DNA of 64,000 bases. It comes from Gammaproteobacteria bacterium (GTDB lineage Bacteria; Pseudomonadota; Gammaproteobacteria; Pseudomonadales; JAUIET01). The stretch lies in contig JAUIET010000012.1 of NCBI GenBank assembly GCA_030429735.1, forward strand, positions 92,177 through 156,176. Direction: 5' to 3'. Below the pieces are notes generated by a model, which searched no databases, had not been told where the DNA came from, and saw only the letters and a program-made list of their open reading frames with translations. Both the position numbers and the translations under genes were made by a program. Shown piece by piece: positions 43,327 through 53,191 of this stretch. Position 1 is the stretch's first letter. Every line of letters begins with the position of its first letter.

Positions 43327-44742
43327 TTACGCCAATTTGCTCTGGCCACCATTAGAAGAGGCTTTTTTCCTGGGAATTCCAAAACGTTGACGACGCTCCC
43401 ACAGGCATTTTCGGCTGACACCTAATTTCTGGGCCAGTTCGGTTTCGCTCATCGTGTCTTGATGTTCAAGAATAAAATGCTGGAAGTAGTCTTCAAGCGA
43501 TAAGTCTTCGTTTGGTTCTGTTGCGAATTGCGACACTTTTCGGCCACGTGTTTGCGCTGAGCCGTCGTTGCTACCATCATCATCTGACTCGGTATCAATC
43601 AGCTGTAAATCAATCCCCAGGTGCTCCAGGCCTAATGTGTCGGAGTCGCACATGATCAGTGCACGTTCGATTGCGTTTTCAAGCTCGCGCACATTGCCGG
43701 GCCAGCTATAGGTCATGATTGCCTGAATAGTTTCCGGCGCCAGTGCTTTCGAGCGTACGTTCAAGAGCAGCGCTTTTTTCGTGATGATGGTATCGGCCAG
43801 ATCCAATACATCCTTACCGCGTTCCCTGAGAGGGGGTAGCTTAAGACTGAATACATTGATTCGGTAAAACAGGTCTTGTCGAAACTTTTGCTGTGCGCTC
43901 AGGGTTTGCAAATCCCGATGAGTCGCACTGATCAGGCGTACATCAACTTTGATCGATTCAGTGGAGCCAATTCGCCGAATCTCGCCTTCCTGAATAAAAC
44001 GCAACAATCTTGCCTGGGCTTCGAGCGGCAATTCGCCGATTTCATCAAGAAACAAGGTGCCGCCATCTGCGGCTTCTATCAGGCCGCTGCGATTGGTATT
44101 GGCGCCAGTGAACGCGCCTTTTTCATAGCCGAACAGTTCTGATTCGATCAGGGTTTCGGGTATTGCTGCGCAGTTTACGCAAACAATCGGTTTGGCCGCC
44201 CGGCGGCTTTCGCCATGCACTGCTTTCGCTACCAGTTCTTTACCGGTGCCTGTTTCACCCAGTATCAACACGGTGCTGTCCGTCGGTGCTACTTTGTGAA
44301 TGCCTTTTTGCAGCTGTGTCATTGCGGAACAACGGCCAACAATGCCATCAATAGGTGAACCGGCCGCGACGGGTTGCTGTTCGTTATCTGCTTTGGTTTG
44401 GGCAATAATTCTTTTCACCGCATTCAACATGTCGTCATGGTCGAATGGCTTGGCGATGTAGTCGACTGCACCCATCTTCATCGAGTCAACCGCAGAGCGC
44501 AAACTGGCGTAGCTTGTCATGATCAAAACTGGGGTGTTACCGGCCAGGCGAATAAGATCTGTACCCGGTGCACCAGGCAGACGCAAATCACTAATGACCA
44601 AACCAAAGTCAGACAGCCGAAATTTATTGGTGGCCTCGGCGACGGAGCCGGCTTCTTGAACACTGTAGTCGTTACGCTCCAGCAAGCGCTTTAATGCACT
44701 GCGGATTACGGCTTCATCTTCGACGACAAGAATTGACTTCAT
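43327..44742 (-). CDS. cbrB: Sigma-54-dependent response regulator CbrB
   Basis: 471-residue NtrC-type regulator. Receiver domain 1-115 with phospho-acceptor Asp52 (VISDLRLPG); AAA+ domain with Walker A GETGTGKE (162-169) and sigma-54-contact loop GAFTGA (209-214); C-terminal Fis-type helix-turn-helix ([19 protein letters not shown]). Assignment as CbrB rests on the partner kinase next to it, the pcnB-folK block downstream and the C-terminus [14 protein letters not shown]. CbrB drives carbon/nitrogen catabolic genes and crcZ in Pseudomonas. Start ATG 44742 begins [10 protein letters not shown]; nine extra residues upstream are unlikely. Confidence 0.85.
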   Translation of the reverse strand: MKSILVVEDEAVIRSALKRLLERNDYSVQEAGSVAEATNKFRLSDFGLVISDLRLPGAPGTDLIRLAGNTPVLIMTSYASLRSAVDSMKMGAVDYIAKPFDHDDMLNAVKRIIAQTKADNEQQPVAAGSPIDGIVGRCSAMTQLQKGIHKVAPTDSTVLILGETGTGKELVAKAVHGESRRAAKPIVCVNCAAIPETLIESELFGYEKGAFTGANTNRSGLIEAADGGTLFLDEIGELPLEAQARLLRFIQEGEIRRIGSTESIKVDVRLISATHRDLQTLSAQQKFRQDLFYRINVFSLKLPPLRERGKDVLDLADTIITKKALLLNVRSKALAPETIQAIMTYSWPGNVRELENAIERALIMCDSDTLGLEHLGIDLQLIDTESDDDGSNDGSAQTRGRKVSQFATEPNEDLSLEDYFQHFILEHQDTMSETELAQKLGVSRKCLWERRQRFGIPRKKASSNGGQSKLA

Positions 44743-44850
44743 ACGACTTAAGATATGGGGTGCCTGCACGCCAAGGTACGTAATTGTAGCGCATAAAAGG
44801 TCAAGGTTTCGACACCTTAAATCGAAATCCGCGTGGTAGTAACTATGCCG

Positions 44851-47814
44851 TTAATCCGAATTAGCCGGATTATTGCTGAACGGCAGCGTGATTGTGAACC
44901 GCGTGCCACTACTGTTTCTTGCATCACAGGGACTTTCAACTTGAATAGAACCACTGTGGTCTTCGATAATCTGGTACACCAGTGGCAGCCCCAGACCGGT
45001 GCCTTCGCCGGCAGGTTTAGTGGTAAAGAAGGGTTCAAATATATGCTCTTGCAACTCTCGTGGAATACCCGTGCCCTGGTCAGTGATGTTGATTACTACG
45101 GAGTATTCATCGGCGCTTGCAGCCACTGTTACCGTATCACCGTCTTTACTGGCGTCGCGTGCATTGCTGAGTAAATTGATGAATACCTGAGCAAGGCGCT
45201 GCCGATCACCATAGACATGAATGCCTTTGTCTATGTTCACCTGGTAAACCACATTCACTGCGTCCTTGTTTAGCTGCAACAAGCGGATGGCCTCTTCAAC
45301 ATTTTGTCGCAAACTGACCGAATCAATGTTGAGGTCGTCACGCTGCTCGCCGCTGTGCGAGAAGTTCACCAGAGACTGCACAATGCTGGATACGCGCTGT
45401 GTCTGGGTAAGAATTTCCGATGTGCTTGCCTTGATGTCCGGGTCATCGTATTCAGACGCCAGGTTCTGCGCGATGCAGGCAATCCCGGTAACCGGGTTGC
45501 CAATCTCATGGGCCACACCTGCGGCAAGTCGGCCCACGGAAGCAAGACGCTCACTGTGGGTTAGCTCTTGCTCCAGAATCTGCGTTTCGGTGAGGTCTTC
45601 AATAACAATAGCCTGGTTGCTGGTCAATGAACCGGTGGGTTGCAACAGCGTTTTATGCAAGCTTACCCAACGGTCTATCCCTTCGTGAACTATGTGTTGT
45701 TTGTAACGATGCGATTGACTGGAATTAACAAAATCAGTTAGAACTGATGACCACGGTTGCTCGATCGCGTGAATTGCACTGCCGACCACATCATTTGACT
45801 CAATACCTGTGAGTTCCACAAGCATGCTGTTCCACAAGGTGATTTCATGATCGGAGCCTACTATACAAACACCTACAGGCAAGGCCTGAAGTGTTTCCCT
45901 ATGATATCTTCGTAAACTGTTAAGCTCCGCTGCAAGACCGGTCAGGTCGGCTTGATAGGTTTCAATGCGGCTCTCAATATACTGTATGTCCTCGGTTTGA
46001 TGGCTGTCGCCATCGCGGACAAATGGCAGGTGCTTATTAATAATCTCGTAGGCGCTTGAGGGCCCTAACAAACCCGATATATTCGCTTCTATTTGCTCTC
46101 TAAGCCTGCGCAACGCATAAGGTCGGCTCTCTGTCAGCTCCATGTTCAGGTCTTTCAATGCATTACTGAGTTCGCGTTCAGCGGTAGTCTCTCCCAGGGC
46201 TCTGGCTAATCGTTCTTTCATTTCCGCGGGGGAGTGCACATCAAGCGCTCGCCGGGTGGGGCGACTTAGTTCGTCGGTGGAGCATATTTCAGCAGCCTGA
46301 TGTTCTTCCTCGCTTTGGTTTGACAGTATGGAGCCAAACAAAAACACCAGTATATTAGTGCCAAGCGACGCTAATGTTCCCGCCTGCCAGGCTGGCAACT
46401 GGTTTAGCTGACTGGGAATGATGCTGCCCACAAAAGCGGAGCTGTCTGGTTGCAGCAGAGGTAACAGCACCAGAAAAAACCAGATCACAATGCCAGCGAT
46501 AAGGCCGGTGTTGAAGCCAGTTCTATTGGCCTCCGGCCAGTACAGCATTGCAAGTACACCCGGCATGAATTGCAGCACACCACTGAACGCTGCAATTCCA
46601 AGGCTGGCTAGGTCGTGTTGGCTGCTCACAATACGATAGAATAAATACGACATAAGAATGATGCCGACGATAAGCAGGCGCCTGATCCAAAGTAGCCAAC
46701 GGTAAATATCATTGGTGTCAGGCTGATACACAGCCAATACAAGATGGTTAAGACACATTGAGGCAAGCGCCAGCGTTGCAACGATAATCATACTGCTGGC
46801 CGCGGATAACCCGGCCATATAGGCAAGCAACTCGAGTTGCGGCATCTGCAGGGAAATTCCCACACCCAGGGTGGCATATTGCATGGGTACACCAACGCCA
46901 AGGCTCATTGCAGCCCAATAGATGATGAGAACGGGTACGCTAAGCACCAGCATGTACAGCGGAAATCCCCAGCTCGCCGCCTTAAACGCGGTGGAGCTGG
47001 GCCGCTCAGAAAACAGCATATGAAATGAATGGGGCATTAGCACTGAGGCTAGAAAAAACAGCAGCAGAAAATAGCGAACGTTGTCCCCACGTTGATTATC
47101 TATGGGCCTGAACAGATTGACGTTCTGTTCAAGCCAGGTTTGCATTCCGTTGAAGCCATCAAACACAACGACCACACAAACCACGGCAATCACAATCATC
47201 AAAAGCAGTTTGCTTAAGGATTCGAACGCAATGGCAACAACAAGGCCGTCATGCCGTTCCTGGGTGCCGACGTGTCTGGCGCCGAAAAGTACCGTGAATA
47301 AAGTAATCATGCAGCAGAAAACAAAGGCCATCCCGCTTTGTCGATTGTCACCTGGAAACAATTCAAAGCTTGCGTCGGTGAGTATCAGTATGGTGTCGGA
47401 CACCGCAGTAATTTGTAGCGCAAATAAAGGCAGCATGGTGAGTAACATGAATATAGTCAGCACTATGCCAGCCCACTGGCTTCGAAATCGAAAGGCCAGC
47501 ATGTCGGGCAGCGATCTCAATTGGTAAAGCCTGGCAATTCGCATCATTGGCGCCAAAATCAGCGAACTGAAAAGAAACAACGCCGAAATGCCAAAGAAGT
47601 AGCTCAGGTAGGAAAACCCGTAGCGCGCGGCCAGGTCCACCATGCCAAATATTGCCCAGGCCCCGGCGATAACGCCGATGGATAAAATATACGTGATTGG
47701 ATGGCGAATGAACCGATCCGGAATCCAGCTGCGATCCGCAGCGTATGCAATGCCAAACAGTATCGACAAATAGGCGATGCCAAAAAATAGAATCTGGCCT
47801 AGTTCAAAATTCAT
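44851..47814 (-). CDS. cbrA: Transporter-fused sensor histidine kinase CbrA
   Basis: 987-residue inner-membrane kinase, about the length of Pseudomonas CbrA. The first ~490 residues are a sodium/solute symporter (SSF) domain with some 13 helices; a linker and PAS-like domain (about 650-750) follow; then the H-box SVGRLAAGVAHEIGNP, N-box NLLSNARDAS, and G-boxes DQGTGIPRE and GEGTGLGLPLV. CbrA is thought to sense carbon/nitrogen status, with histidine reported as one transported substrate in Pseudomonas; for this protein the ligand is unknown. A 108-base gap separates it from cbrB. Confidence 0.87.
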   Translation of the reverse strand: MNFELGQILFFGIAYLSILFGIAYAADRSWIPDRFIRHPITYILSIGVIAGAWAIFGMVDLAARYGFSYLSYFFGISALFLFSSLILAPMMRIARLYQLRSLPDMLAFRFRSQWAGIVLTIFMLLTMLPLFALQITAVSDTILILTDASFELFPGDNRQSGMAFVFCCMITLFTVLFGARHVGTQERHDGLVVAIAFESLSKLLLMIVIAVVCVVVVFDGFNGMQTWLEQNVNLFRPIDNQRGDNVRYFLLLFFLASVLMPHSFHMLFSERPSSTAFKAASWGFPLYMLVLSVPVLIIYWAAMSLGVGVPMQYATLGVGISLQMPQLELLAYMAGLSAASSMIIVATLALASMCLNHLVLAVYQPDTNDIYRWLLWIRRLLIVGIILMSYLFYRIVSSQHDLASLGIAAFSGVLQFMPGVLAMLYWPEANRTGFNTGLIAGIVIWFFLVLLPLLQPDSSAFVGSIIPSQLNQLPAWQAGTLASLGTNILVFLFGSILSNQSEEEHQAAEICSTDELSRPTRRALDVHSPAEMKERLARALGETTAERELSNALKDLNMELTESRPYALRRLREQIEANISGLLGPSSAYEIINKHLPFVRDGDSHQTEDIQYIESRIETYQADLTGLAAELNSLRRYHRETLQALPVGVCIVGSDHEITLWNSMLVELTGIESNDVVGSAIHAIEQPWSSVLTDFVNSSQSHRYKQHIVHEGIDRWVSLHKTLLQPTGSLTSNQAIVIEDLTETQILEQELTHSERLASVGRLAAGVAHEIGNPVTGIACIAQNLASEYDDPDIKASTSEILTQTQRVSSIVQSLVNFSHSGEQRDDLNIDSVSLRQNVEEAIRLLQLNKDAVNVVYQVNIDKGIHVYGDRQRLAQVFINLLSNARDASKDGDTVTVAASADEYSVVINITDQGTGIPRELQEHIFEPFFTTKPAGEGTGLGLPLVYQIIEDHSGSIQVESPCDARNSSGTRFTITLPFSNNPANSD

Positions 47815-47856
47815 TATATTGCTTGCATCAGCCGCTTCATGATCGGAGCGTAAGGC

Positions 47857-48033
47857 TTAACCCTGTTGCTGACGAGCACGCCGCTCGCCCAGATATATCA
47901 GAAATATGGCGCCGAACCAGAGCAAATGGGGTCGATACCACGACTTCGGAGACGCAAGCGCCCAGTCCATCCACGAGGGTAGAAAAATAACGACAATCAG
48001 AATAAGCAGAAAAAGGGCGCGTTGTATGTACAT
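47857..48033 (-). CDS. Small membrane protein upstream of cbrA (CbrX-like position)
   Basis: 58-residue protein with two hydrophobic stretches (ALFLLILIVVIFL and HLLWFGAIFLIYL) and a basic end (GERRARQQQG). Its ATG shares one base with the gluQ stop (TGATG), and cbrA begins 42 bases after its stop, so it is part of the gluQ-cbrA transcript. In Pseudomonas a small ORF between gluQ and cbrA (called CbrX) is translationally linked to cbrA; this gene has the same place and size class, which is the basis for the comparison. Sequence identity was not tested. Confidence 0.7.
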   Translation of the reverse strand: MYIQRALFLLILIVVIFLPSWMDWALASPKSWYRPHLLWFGAIFLIYLGERRARQQQG

Positions 48034-48935
48034 CAGTTATTGCTGTCTATGATAGTTATGCTCTGCATGAGCCTCCAGGCGGCCGGGCGGTAATGCGCGA
48101 TGGCATGCGCAAGGATAGCATCAACGCTAGTACGCGCGTGCCGTGGGGGTGCGGGCTGGTTAAGATAAGAGAGCGCTTCACACAGGTTTTCACAGGCGCG
48201 AGCGTCCAGAATAGCCGGCGCCCCGGTTTGCTTGCTAAGTTTATTGCCGAGTGAATCAAGCAGCACTGGTATGTGGCCATATTCCGGAATGCTCTGGTTT
48301 AGCTGCTGCAAGATGTGGATTTGTCGGCAGGTCGAATCCAAAAGGTCGATGCCACGGATCACATGCGTCACACCCTGGAATGCGTCATCCACGCTAACGG
48401 CCAACTGATAGGATATCAAGCCGTCTTTTCTACGCACGATAAAATCACCGCAGGTGTTGGCAAGTTCTTCGGCAATTGGGCCTTGAAACTGATCCTCAAA
48501 TGCGATTATTGCCTCGTTGACGGTCAGTCGCAGCGCATATTCTGCCGAGGCGGGATGATTCTGGTGTCGGCATGTGCCAGGGTAAGGCCCGCCATTCTCA
48601 GTTAATTGAGCTCGGGTACAGGTACAACGGTAAATTTTTTGCTGGCGGTGAAGCTCTTTGAGAGTGGCCTCGTAGGCCGCCAACCGGCTGCTCTGGTACA
48701 GAACCTCACCGTCCCAGCGTAGGCCATGCGCTTGCAGGCTGTTCATTATGAGTTGGTCTGCGCCGGCTTGTTCCCGAGGCGGGTCCAGGTCTTCTATGCG
48801 CAACAGCCACGCACCCTGCTGAGCGCGCGCGTCCAGATAACTTGCCAAAGCGCACAGCAATGATCCGCAGTGCAGTGGTCCTGTGGGTGAAGGTGCGAAG
48901 CGACCTATGTACTGGGTAGAGCCCCGGGTACTGAT
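48033..48935 (-). CDS. gluQ: Glutamyl-Q tRNA(Asp) synthetase
   Basis: GluQ-RS glutamylates queuosine in the anticodon of tRNA-Asp. The HIGH-like motif lies in FAPSPTGPLHCGSL; zinc Cys cluster in YRCTCTRAQL and YPGTCRH; KMSKS-like NKLSKQTG. This N-terminal part must be translated, but no ATG, GTG or TTG exists in frame before it: the first TTG (48860) would cut off the HIGH motif. An in-frame ATC at 48935, 7 bases after GAGGG, gives a 300-residue protein ISTRGSTQYIGRFAP..., so a non-canonical start is proposed. dksA ends just upstream at 48959; the stop overlaps the next small ORF by one base. Confidence 0.85.
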   Translation of the reverse strand: MSTRGSTQYIGRFAPSPTGPLHCGSLLCALASYLDARAQQGAWLLRIEDLDPPREQAGADQLIMNSLQAHGLRWDGEVLYQSSRLAAYEATLKELHRQQKIYRCTCTRAQLTENGGPYPGTCRHQNHPASAEYALRLTVNEAIIAFEDQFQGPIAEELANTCGDFIVRRKDGLISYQLAVSVDDAFQGVTHVIRGIDLLDSTCRQIHILQQLNQSIPEYGHIPVLLDSLGNKLSKQTGAPAILDARACENLCEALSYLNQPAPPRHARTSVDAILAHAIAHYRPAAWRLMQSITIIDSNN

Positions 48936-48958
48936 CGCTTTGCCCTCAGCGGCGGCGT

Positions 48959-49870
48959 TTAGCCGTGCTCCTGACGCTCTTTAATTTCGTCCAGAGTCTT
49001 GCAATCAATGCACAAAGACGCCGTTGGCCTGGCTTCAAGCCGCTGAATGCCAATTTCCACACCACAGGCTTCGCAGTAGCCGTATTCGTCCATTTCAATC
49101 AGCTCCAACGTGGAGTCGATTTTACGAATCAGCTTTCGCTCGCGGTCCCGGGTACGCAATTCCAGGCTGAATTCTTCTTCCTGGCTTGCGCGATCTGCCG
49201 GATCCGGGAAATTGCTCGCTTCGTCTTTCATATGCATGACGGTACGATCAACTTCTGCCATCAATTCCGATTTCCAATCATTGAGGATTTCGCGGAAATG
49301 TTCTTTCTGGGGTTCATTCATGTAGTCTTCGCTGCGCTTGACTACATAAGGTTTAAAAACGGGCGCTGCCTCACTACGACTTGCTACGCTCACTGCTGTT
49401 TTCGCTTCCTTGGTTTTACTGGTCGACTTTTTGGTAGCCGCTTTTTTAGTAGCGGCACCGGTTTTCTTAGTTGCTGCAGGCTTTTTTGCAGCGGTTTTCT
49501 TAACTGTAGTCTTTTTTGTACCGCTTGCACTTTTGCTGGCCGTCTTTTTTACAACGGCCTTTTTTGCCGTTGAAGCTGCTTTTTTAGGCGCGGCTTTTTT
49601 TGCTGCTGTTTTACTGGCGCTGGCTTTTTTTGTTGCAGCTTTCTTTACCGCCGCTTTCTTCGCCGGTGATTTTTTTACCGCTGCTTTCTTTGTTGTGCTG
49701 GCTTTTTTAGCTGGCGCCTTTTTTGCAGCAGTCTTCGCCGTCGTGGCGGTTTTCTTGGCCGGCGCTTTTTTAGGCGCGGCTTTTCTGGTGCTGGCTTTTT
49801 TAGCGGTTGTCTTCTTCGCGGCCGCTTTCTTGGTTTTTGATGCAGCTGCCTTCGATTTCTTAGCTGGCAT
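48959..49870 (-). CDS. dksA: DksA with a long Lys/Ala histone H1-like N-terminus
   Basis: 303-residue protein, twice the usual DksA length. The last ~140 residues are a complete DksA: coiled-coil with the tip DPADRAS (DxxDxA), and four-Cys zinc finger (YGYCEACG ... SLCIDC). DksA binds RNA polymerase with ppGpp and controls rRNA and amino-acid promoters. The first ~160 residues are a low-complexity KKAAxKK/AKKxx array, as in histone H1 and Pseudomonas AlgP, presumably DNA-binding or disordered. Start ATG 49870 lies 7 bases after GAGGG; an ATG 6 bases earlier leaves no room for that site. gluQ follows directly. Confidence 0.9.
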   Translation of the reverse strand: MPAKKSKAAASKTKKAAAKKTTAKKASTRKAAPKKAPAKKTATTAKTAAKKAPAKKASTTKKAAVKKSPAKKAAVKKAATKKASASKTAAKKAAPKKAASTAKKAVVKKTASKSASGTKKTTVKKTAAKKPAATKKTGAATKKAATKKSTSKTKEAKTAVSVASRSEAAPVFKPYVVKRSEDYMNEPQKEHFREILNDWKSELMAEVDRTVMHMKDEASNFPDPADRASQEEEFSLELRTRDRERKLIRKIDSTLELIEMDEYGYCEACGVEIGIQRLEARPTASLCIDCKTLDEIKERQEHG

Positions 49871-50018
49871 AGTCATCCCTCAACATTTGGACGAGTTCAT
49901 TCAAGGCGACTTGCCACTGTTACGAATGTCGCTTTTAGAGTTAATTTATGGCCCGCCCAGTGGCCGGGTAGCCAAACGCGGAGAAACTACCAGAAAGTTG
50001 GCCGTTAAGCCAGCTAGA

Positions 50019-50336
50019 TTACAGATAAACGTACAGTTTACCGTTTTGTTGCTCACATTCTATGGCCTGCAGCGACGCGCCCTGACACGGTCCCTGAATA
50101 CACAGGCCAGACTCGATCTCGAACAGTGCACCATGAGTTGAGCACTGTATGTGGTGGTTTTCACGGTCCAGAAACTGGTGTTCCATCCAGTTCAGTGGCA
50201 CTCCCTGATGTGGACAGGTGTTCCGATAGACATAGCACTTCAAGTCTTTGCGGACCACGAATAATTGCCGCCCCTGCACGCTGAAGCCTTTTGACTGTCC
50301 CTCTGGGACAGTATGAACTGAGCACAATTCAAGCAT
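50019..50336 (-). CDS. Small Rieske [2Fe-2S] ferredoxin-like protein
   Basis: 105-residue Rieske protein. Cluster ligands in RNTCPHQGVP and QCSTHGALFE match C-x-H ... C-x-x-H. It has no partner domain and resembles the NirD/BphA3-like ferredoxins; an electron-carrier role is likely but the partner is unknown. ATG 50336 (MLELCSVH) was chosen over an upstream TTG. It diverges from the gene at 50396 by 59 bases. Confidence 0.88.
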   Translation of the reverse strand: MLELCSVHTVPEGQSKGFSVQGRQLFVVRKDLKCYVYRNTCPHQGVPLNWMEHQFLDRENHHIQCSTHGALFEIESGLCIQGPCQGASLQAIECEQQNGKLYVYL

Positions 50337-50395
50337 GGTCGACCCGCTGAGTAGTGGTTTCAATAGTATGCTATGGGCCGACTCAAGCGCACAAT

Positions 50396-51268
50396 ATGAG
50401 CATTACCAAGATTATGTTTCCACCTTTGAGCCCAACCGTACAAATGCTGCTCGTGATACTGCTGGTGGCACAGAGCCCATCCCTGAGTGCCATTGCCCAA
50501 TGCCAAGCGGCGCCCGGAAATCAGTATGAAGAGGTATTTTGTCAGCTCAGCAGTAGTCGGTACAGCTATTCACTGCCAAGTCTGCAAGAGTTTAGGCGTA
50601 ACCCGCGAACTGTGCAGTATCTGCTGCTTAAGCGCGCAGCAAGCCGTGAGGGCATTGCCCTTGCAAAACCCAAAGAGCTGAAAGCAGCGTCGCCAATGCC
50701 AGTTGAACGCAAGCCCGGGCCGTTGGCTGCTCGCGCCTCTCGTGCAAGTGAATCTGCTAAAAAACCATCGTCATCTGAACGCGCAAAAAAACAGCTTGTT
50801 GCCGTTTCGCGACCGCATGAATGTCGTTATACGGCCCGCAGAATCAGTTGCGGCAACAGGCAGTACACTGTGCAAACCAATCGCAACAATTCAGAGTTGA
50901 CGGTTGATGCACTCAGCGACAATAACAATTTGCACCTGCCGCTAAAACAGGTGGGCGAGCCCACGGAAGCCTGGTTGGCGCGCGCCTACAGTGAGTACAT
51001 TGCAGCGTTGCTGCGCATTGGTCTGGCCGGTTCCAGTTCAACGTATTCCGCGTTTGCGCATACCTATTTTGAGTTGGAACGCTCAGGCACCGACTTTGCC
51101 ACACGCATTCAGCAAAGTTTTGATCTGCTCAAAAAAGACAAACGCACCTTGGCGGTCAGCAAACGCTACCCAAAATCTGCCCCCGTGGCCGATGATTGCG
51201 AGTGGCTGCACAGTGCAATCATTGCTTGTAACAGCGCAGGTAACAACTGGGTGTACACCTTAGATTGA
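50396..51268 (+). CDS. Exported protein of unknown function
   Basis: 290-residue protein I do not recognise. A hydrophobic stretch MLLVILLVAQSPSLSAIAQ, from an in-frame ATG at 50444, looks like a signal peptide, so the true start may be there. After it come a Cys-containing segment (YEEVFCQLSSSRY), a Lys/Ser/Ala-rich linker (about residues 90-140, low complexity) and a C-terminal domain with GNRQYTVQTN and LARAYSEYIAALLRIG. Cysteine pairs suggest disulfides in the periplasm. The 3' end overlaps the opposing patatin-like gene by 9 bases. Confidence 0.7.
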   Translation: MSITKIMFPPLSPTVQMLLVILLVAQSPSLSAIAQCQAAPGNQYEEVFCQLSSSRYSYSLPSLQEFRRNPRTVQYLLLKRAASREGIALAKPKELKAASPMPVERKPGPLAARASRASESAKKPSSSERAKKQLVAVSRPHECRYTARRISCGNRQYTVQTNRNNSELTVDALSDNNNLHLPLKQVGEPTEAWLARAYSEYIAALLRIGLAGSSSTYSAFAHTYFELERSGTDFATRIQQSFDLLKKDKRTLAVSKRYPKSAPVADDCEWLHSAIIACNSAGNNWVYTLD

Positions 51269-52288
51269 TCTGGCGCGTAAACCCAGCCGGTGTTCGATCA
51301 TTGCATTCATTCGTCGCACGCAGGCTTCACCCTCGGCAACAATTTCTTCCGCGCGTGTAACTTCCAGCATGCCAATGTGTGACAAGCGGGGTGTAAGAAC
51401 CAAATCGGCAGGCTCACCCGCCAGGCGGCTGCGGGTGATGCGATCTTGCATGATATTGATAGAGCTGCTTACCACGTTAAACAGGCCGGGAGCATCCTCA
51501 CTGGGGCTCATCCATTGCTCTACCAGCGGCGTAGTTCGCTCGCGGATACTTGCAGACAGCTTTTCGAAGAAGCTGATCTGTTCTTCACTGACGGCCGGCG
51601 AGATGTCTGCCGGTTCATTTTTTCCCAGCCTGGCGTCTTCTGGGTGCTCAGCTGAAAAAACTTCTTCGCTAACGGTGTCGTCACGGATCAGAACCTGATC
51701 GCGGCTGACCAGATCACCGTTCAGGTTCACAGCAATAATGATATCTGCGCCAAGTGCCTTGCATACAGACACCGGCACCGGATTCACCAGGCCGCCATCG
51801 AGCAGCCATCGTCCGTTATGTTTGATGGGGGTCAACATACCTGGCAGCGCCATTGAGGCGCGGGCAGCGTTCCACACGGGCCCTTCCTGCAGCCAGATTT
51901 CGCGACCGGTTTTCATATCAGTCGCGATCGCCGCGTAGGGTAAACCGAGGTCCTCAATGTTTGGATTGCCAAACTTTTCTATAACAAACCGCAGCATGTT
52001 TTCGCCGTCGGCAAGGCCACTGCTGGCAAGCAGCTTGATGTCCATTTGCCGTACCAACTCATACGTGCTCATGCCGCCTAGCCATTCCTGAACGTCGTCC
52101 AGCTTGCCAAGAATATGTGCAGCCCCCATAAACGCCCCAACAGAACTGCCGCAAATAACATCGGGGCTAAGACCAAACTTTTTGAGTTCACGAATCACAC
52201 CGATGTGGGCGAGGCCACGAGCAGCGCCACTGCCAAGCGCAAGGCCTATCTTTGGTCTGTTAGTTGTAGGAACAATAGCGGGTGACAT
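51260..52288 (-). CDS. Patatin-like phospholipase (RssA/NTE family)
   Basis: 342-residue patatin-domain protein. Oxyanion hole LGSGAARGLAHIGV, nucleophile elbow GSSVGAF with the catalytic Ser, and catalytic Asp in LDGGLVNPVPV. The arrangement is that of the RssA/YchK group of cytoplasmic patatin proteins whose substrates are unclear. Residues after about 250 form a charged linker. No signal peptide. Start ATG 52288 precedes the oxyanion loop by 16 residues. Confidence 0.9.
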   Translation of the reverse strand: MSPAIVPTTNRPKIGLALGSGAARGLAHIGVIRELKKFGLSPDVICGSSVGAFMGAAHILGKLDDVQEWLGGMSTYELVRQMDIKLLASSGLADGENMLRFVIEKFGNPNIEDLGLPYAAIATDMKTGREIWLQEGPVWNAARASMALPGMLTPIKHNGRWLLDGGLVNPVPVSVCKALGADIIIAVNLNGDLVSRDQVLIRDDTVSEEVFSAEHPEDARLGKNEPADISPAVSEEQISFFEKLSASIRERTTPLVEQWMSPSEDAPGLFNVVSSSINIMQDRITRSRLAGEPADLVLTPRLSHIGMLEVTRAEEIVAEGEACVRRMNAMIEHRLGLRARSI

Positions 52289-52323
52289 GTAAGCAGCGTG
52301 AGATCTGGTATGAGAGCGCGCTA

Positions 52324-53172
52324 CTAAAACTCATAAAACGCGCCAAAGTAAAGCCCTTTCGCTTCAATATCGAGGTCGATAAAATCTGGATTACCGTTTG
52401 AGTCAGTCACATCGAGGTCGTCTGCCTCCAGGGTAATGCTGCGATAGCCAAGTTCGAGACCGAGCCCAGTACTGCTTTCCCATGCCAGGCGAAGGTTGCT
52501 GTCGATAAATTTATCGCCCTCAAAAGCGGCGGCCTTGAATTCCGCACCTATTGACATACCAGTCTCACCGAACTCGTAGCCAAGATGCATGTATGGCAGC
52601 GGAAAGGCTTCATCTACCGATTGTCTTGCGACTGATTGGTTGTTTTCGCTGCGAACAGTGAACGAGCCATCAAGTACCCGAATGGTAATACCCAGGCTGA
52701 GATCAAAACGGCCTTGTACCGGCTGCCAGTAAAGACTCAAGTCCACATGATTCAAATCAAGTGCTGAACGTATTGTTTGGTTGGCCGTGAAAGTAACGTT
52801 GTCGTAGGTAATGTCGCGTTCAAGAACATTGCTTTCATCAGAGTTCAGCTCCGTGTACTGCAACTTTACGTTTGGTACCACGCCAAGAGGATGCTCCAGT
52901 AACAGGTAATAACTCAAGCCTGATTCCGAGTCGAATCCAAGATCATTTTTGACGCTCACCGTACCTATGTCGGTATTGGTGCTGTCGATAGAGCCCCCCA
53001 GATCTTGCTGCCAGGAACCAACGCCCATTCTTGCAGCAAAATCGGCCGCGTGCAGTTCAAAGCTGCTGAGCATAACCGTAGTGAACAGCGATACTTCGCA
53101 TAAACGCTGTACAGTGGCGCCGCGATTTTTCAATGCCTGCTGAGCCCCGGTTCGAAATTGGACGCTTGCCAT
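52324..53172 (-). CDS. Outer-membrane beta-barrel protein (TIGR04219-like)
   Basis: 282-residue exported barrel with signal peptide ending near ELHA (after VMLSSFELHAADFA). Alternating Tyr/aromatic strands and the C-terminal GLYFGAFYEF (terminal Phe) are typical; MGVGSWQQDLGGSI and FDSESGLSYYLLLEHP resemble the TIGR04219 family of unknown role. Start ATG 53172 chosen to follow the hemL stop and a GGTAAGGCG site; M at 53211 would overlap hemL. Confidence 0.75.
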   Translation of the reverse strand: MASVQFRTGAQQALKNRGATVQRLCEVSLFTTVMLSSFELHAADFAARMGVGSWQQDLGGSIDSTNTDIGTVSVKNDLGFDSESGLSYYLLLEHPLGVVPNVKLQYTELNSDESNVLERDITYDNVTFTANQTIRSALDLNHVDLSLYWQPVQGRFDLSLGITIRVLDGSFTVRSENNQSVARQSVDEAFPLPYMHLGYEFGETGMSIGAEFKAAAFEGDKFIDSNLRLAWESSTGLGLELGYRSITLEADDLDVTDSNGNPDFIDLDIEAKGLYFGAFYEF

Positions 53173-53191
53173 CGCCTTACCCTGTTGAAAG

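Noticed and set aside
49410..50141. Long hydrophobic plus-strand frame opposite dksA
   Set aside because: It is the mirror of the Lys/Ala repeat (AAA/GCC codons read backwards as Phe/Ala/Val), with no ribosome site or recognisable family.
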